Source: Botryococcus braunii (lineage: Eukaryota > Chlorophyta > Trebouxiophyceae). Taken from it: 12,500 nt of DNA. The position numbers and the translations under genes are program-made. Below, in pieces: positions 10,483 through 12,500 of this stretch (positions are counted from its first letter, which is position 1; each line of letters starts with the position of its first letter). The notes under the pieces were generated by a model. The model saw only the letters and a program-made list of their open reading frames with translations, was not told where the DNA came from and searched no databases. Where the stretch lies: the NCBI GenBank assembly GCA_002005505.1, contig MVGU01001462.1, positions 35,001 to 47,500 of the forward strand, given 5' to 3'.

Positions 10483-12500
10483 CTCATCCTTGAAGAGGCC
10501 CCAGGTGGCGGCCAGGCTGAGCAGCTGGACCAAGCGAGCGCGCACATTGGGCACATCTGCAGTGGGGACCTCTATCCGGTCCCAGAAGACTGCCCAGGGG
10601 GCCCACAGCTCATTCCAGTTCGGTGGAATGTTGGCCGGCCTGCTAGGAGGTACCCCTGCAGTTTCAAATGGCCGTTATGACTTTCACGCATCTACAATGC
10701 AGTCTTCCTGCTGCTGAGCAAGGAAGGAAGGAACGAAGGGAGGAAAGACTTAAGGAAGGAAGGAGGGAAAGAAGGAAGGAAGGAAGGACGGGACGGAAGG
10801 AATGAAAAGGAAAGCCACTCCAGAAACCCCCCGGTTTAACAGAAGGGCACCAGGCTGAAACCGTCAACCTGTAATAATATCTCCCAAAATCCGCTAGAGA
10901 CTTCTCACTTGCACGAGCTTCAAAAATCCAGAAAACGATCTCGCTGGGCACGGTTGTGGAAGGACTCGTCTGCCCCAGCTGCTGCACGCAAATTCCTTCG
11001 GAGCGATTGCTGCAATGGCTGACAGTATTCGTTTGGGCCCGAAAGAAGGACACTGCATGATGCAGGACAGTGCATGAGACATTAAGGACAGTACATGAGA
11101 CCCGAAAGAAGGACAGTGCATGAGACAATGCCCTCACTTCCTGCGGGGCATTGCTGTGGAGCAATGCCCCGCAGCAAGCTCCAAGGCCTGCAGCCAGACG
11201 GCCAAGAGGCAAGAGGGCCAAAGGGCCAAGAGGGCCTGCTCAAGCTATGGAGCAATGCTCCACAGCTTCAGCTTGCCATGCCTGTGTGTCACCGCTCTCC
11301 TTCACTCTCATGTCCTCGCACCCTCCTGCTCTCTCCGTCTCCCCCCCCCCTCCCTCTACTCCTCTCTCTCTCTCGCCTTGGTAGCCTTGCCCCTCTCATT
11401 TTGCCCCCGCCCCCGGGTAAACGCATGTGCATGTGCATGCGCATCTGTGTGTGTGTGTGTGTGGGGGGGGGGGGGGGATGGGTGGGTGGGGAAGGGGGCG
11501 CATGCGGGTGCCGGAGGACGTGTGTGTGCGCGTTCGCACGCACGTCAGTGTGTATGTGTATGTGATGGTATGTATGTATGCGTGTGTGTGTGTGTGCGTG
11601 CAGACCTGTAGGAGAGGAGCCACGCGACTGCTGGCGGAGGGAGTCCCAGGTTCTCAAAGACGTTCGAGGGAGGGAGGTAGCCCAATCTCGGCGCGAGAGT
11701 CTGTAGTTTGCATACCTGTGCATCACCCCACACTCAATTAATGTTGATGTCCTCGTGCTACCAACGCCTTGTCAGACGGCACGCCATCGAAAAAATGTGG
11801 TTCAGCTGCAAAATGATACCTATTGTGTTAGTAACCTACTGTGTTACACTTTCAACCCCAAGAGGGACTTGAAGGGGGGAGAGAAGGGAGGAGTAAGAGG
11901 CAGAGACAGAGAAAGAGACAGATGTACAGACAGACAAAGACACACTGGACACAGAGGAGCCAAGGAAGTGAAAGAGCAGCACACAAATAAGTGTGTTAGC
12001 AGAAATCAACAGGATGCGGAAATGGACACAGAGCAGCCAATGAACCTGGTACTGCAAGAAACAAACGAGTGTGTTTGGAAAAGTCGGCAGGATCCGGAAA
12101 TAGACATGGAGGAGCCAGGAAATTGAGAGTGCAACAAATCTACATATGTATTTGTAGACCTCCAGCAGGATGCGGAAATGGACACAGCGCAGCCAAGCAT
12201 TGATAGTGCAACAAGCACACAGCAAGTGTGTTTGTACAACTCCGCAGGATAAGGAAGCGGACTCACAGGAGCCAAGGCATTGAAATATAATAAACAGTAT
12301 GTGGGCGTGTAGATCTCAGCAAGCTGTGGAAATGGAGTCGATGCAGGAGCAAGCTCAAGGAACGAGGTAACACTAGCGTGTTATGAGGAGGCAAGGTGGG
12401 AACCTACCATTCAACGGCAGCAGCCGCATCTGCTCGGAGCGCTTCCACAGTTGTCAGATCGTCAACGTAGCGATCATCGGGGTCCCAGTGCCATGCAGAG
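10483..12500 (-). CDS. Unknown protein, partial; three phase-linked exons entering from the right edge
   Basis: Exons on the minus strand: 12500-12408 (through the window edge), 11715-11606 and 10655-10483. The first ends GAA TG|GTAGGT, a strong donor, and the second starts tgatgcacag|G TAT, restoring Trp; the second ends ACA G|GTCTGC and the third starts aactgcag|GG GTA, restoring Gly; the third ends GAG|GTCGGC in phase 0. The peptide contains WHWDPDDRYVDDLTTVEALR, WYANYRLSRRDW, IPPNWNELWAPWAVFWDR and VRARLVQLLSLAATWGLF; it is Trp-rich and probably helical, and codons are mostly G/C-ending (GAG, CTG, AAG, CAG). I recognise no domain. It may continue into the candidate exons at 9861-9997, 9523-9696 and 8771-8932. 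Some splice sites are weak and plus-strand frames are also open over parts of it, so the model is tentative. Confidence 0.45.
10720..10811. repeat. Degenerate GGAA/GGGA purine tract
   Basis: About 90 bases are almost entirely purine on the plus strand, built from GGAA, GGGA and GAAA units with occasional C or T. It lies in the intron between the second and third exons of the unknown minus-strand gene. Confidence 0.9.
11038..11128. repeat. Four imperfect copies of AAGGACAGTGCATGAGAC
   Basis: Copies are at about 11046, 11063, 11084 and 11109. The first and last also share the longer lead CCCGAAAGAAGGACA, 61-62 bases apart, which suggests a larger duplication with inner copies decayed. No coding role is evident. 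Confidence 0.8.
11141..11174. repeat. Perfect 15-bp inverted repeat with 4-base loop
   Basis: CTGCGGGGCATTGCT (11141-11155) and AGCAATGCCCCGCAG (11160-11174) pair without mismatch around GTGG. As DNA it could extrude a cruciform, and as RNA it would form a very stable hairpin. It lies in the probable intron of the unknown minus-strand gene. Confidence 0.95.
11243..11267. repeat. Near-perfect palindrome related to the hairpin at 11141
   Basis: AGCTATGGAGCA and TGCTCCACAGCT flank a single A, with one mismatched pair. The core TGGAGCAATGC is shared with the loop and right arm of the hairpin about 90 bases upstream, so the two are probably diverged copies. Confidence 0.85.
11340..11600. repeat. 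Low-complexity C/CT, GT, G16 and GT-rich region
   Basis: C-rich and CT-rich sequence (about 11340-11376) is followed by CCCGCCCC, CATGTGCATG steps, a GT tract into a run of 16 G (11463-11477 region), GGGTGGG variants, and more GT and TATG units up to 11600. It abuts the donor of the second exon of the unknown minus-strand gene. Confidence 0.88.
11932..12380. repeat. 78-bp minisatellite, about 5.5 diverged copies
   Basis: The marker CAGGATGCGGAAATGGACAC recurs in variant form at about 11932, 12010, 12088, 12166, 12245 and 12320, so spacing is 78, 78, 78, 79 and about 75. Other shared parts are GAGTGTGTTTG and AGAGTGCAACAA. The unit is a multiple of three for most copies, so minus-strand frames of 89 and 129 codons stay open across it. 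It lies in the probable intron between the first two exons of the unknown minus-strand gene. Confidence 0.9.

Noticed and set aside
10664..11221. 185-codon minus-strand frame between two candidate exons
   Set aside because: Much of it is translated GGAA repeat and hairpin sequence; codon use is irregular and it lies in a different frame from the linked exons.
12408..12500. YVDDL in the minus-strand peptide, as in reverse transcriptase catalytic motifs
   Set aside because: The residues around it (DPDDR before, TTVEALR after) lack the hydrophobic strands of reverse transcriptases, and no other polymerase motif is present.

Overview
This is nuclear DNA from a photosynthetic eukaryote, most likely a green alga or other member of the green lineage; the species cannot be named from the window. 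It has genes split by short GT-AG introns (about 200-1550 bases), a plant-type PEX13 without an SH3 domain, long dinucleotide microsatellites and homopolymers. There is no bacterial gene organisation, CRISPR array, rRNA or tRNA that I can see. Nearly all of the longest uninterrupted open frames are artefacts of (CT)n, (CA)n and (GA)n tracts, and the real genes appear only after joining short exons.

Left part (about 1-3406, minus strand): a complete five-exon PEX13 gene for the peroxisomal docking/translocation protein. All four introns have GT-AG ends and compatible phases, and the joined frame is 303 codons plus stop, close to the plant protein. Its introns carry a T36-G14 run, a T10-G15 run, an A30 run and a large compound CT/GT microsatellite.

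Centre (4193 to 6829, possibly 7880, plus strand): a dolichyldiphosphatase (DOLPP1/CWH8 type; plant LPP-gamma type) of the PAP2 superfamily, in at least four exons with all three phosphatase motifs. Its second intron appears to be GC-AG. Its 1.55-kb third intron holds two repeat arrays. The last exon is ambiguous: either read-through to a stop at 6827-6829, or splicing over a (CA)n(CG)n tract to an exon at 7563. PEX13 and DOLPP1 are divergent, with 786 bases between start codons that must hold both promoters.

Right part (about 7881-12500): mostly repeats, including a 38-bp minisatellite, a 21-bp foldback, two very long compound microsatellites, a GGAA-rich tract, a perfect 15-bp hairpin and a 78-bp minisatellite. 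Among them, on the minus strand, lie short exon-like segments with compatible splice phases. They suggest a third gene that enters from the right edge; I do not recognise its product and its 3' structure is unresolved.

I found no convincing novel biological system. The most useful results are the two reconstructed conserved genes hidden in fragmented frames, the unusual splice and stop arrangements, and the probable unknown minus-strand gene.
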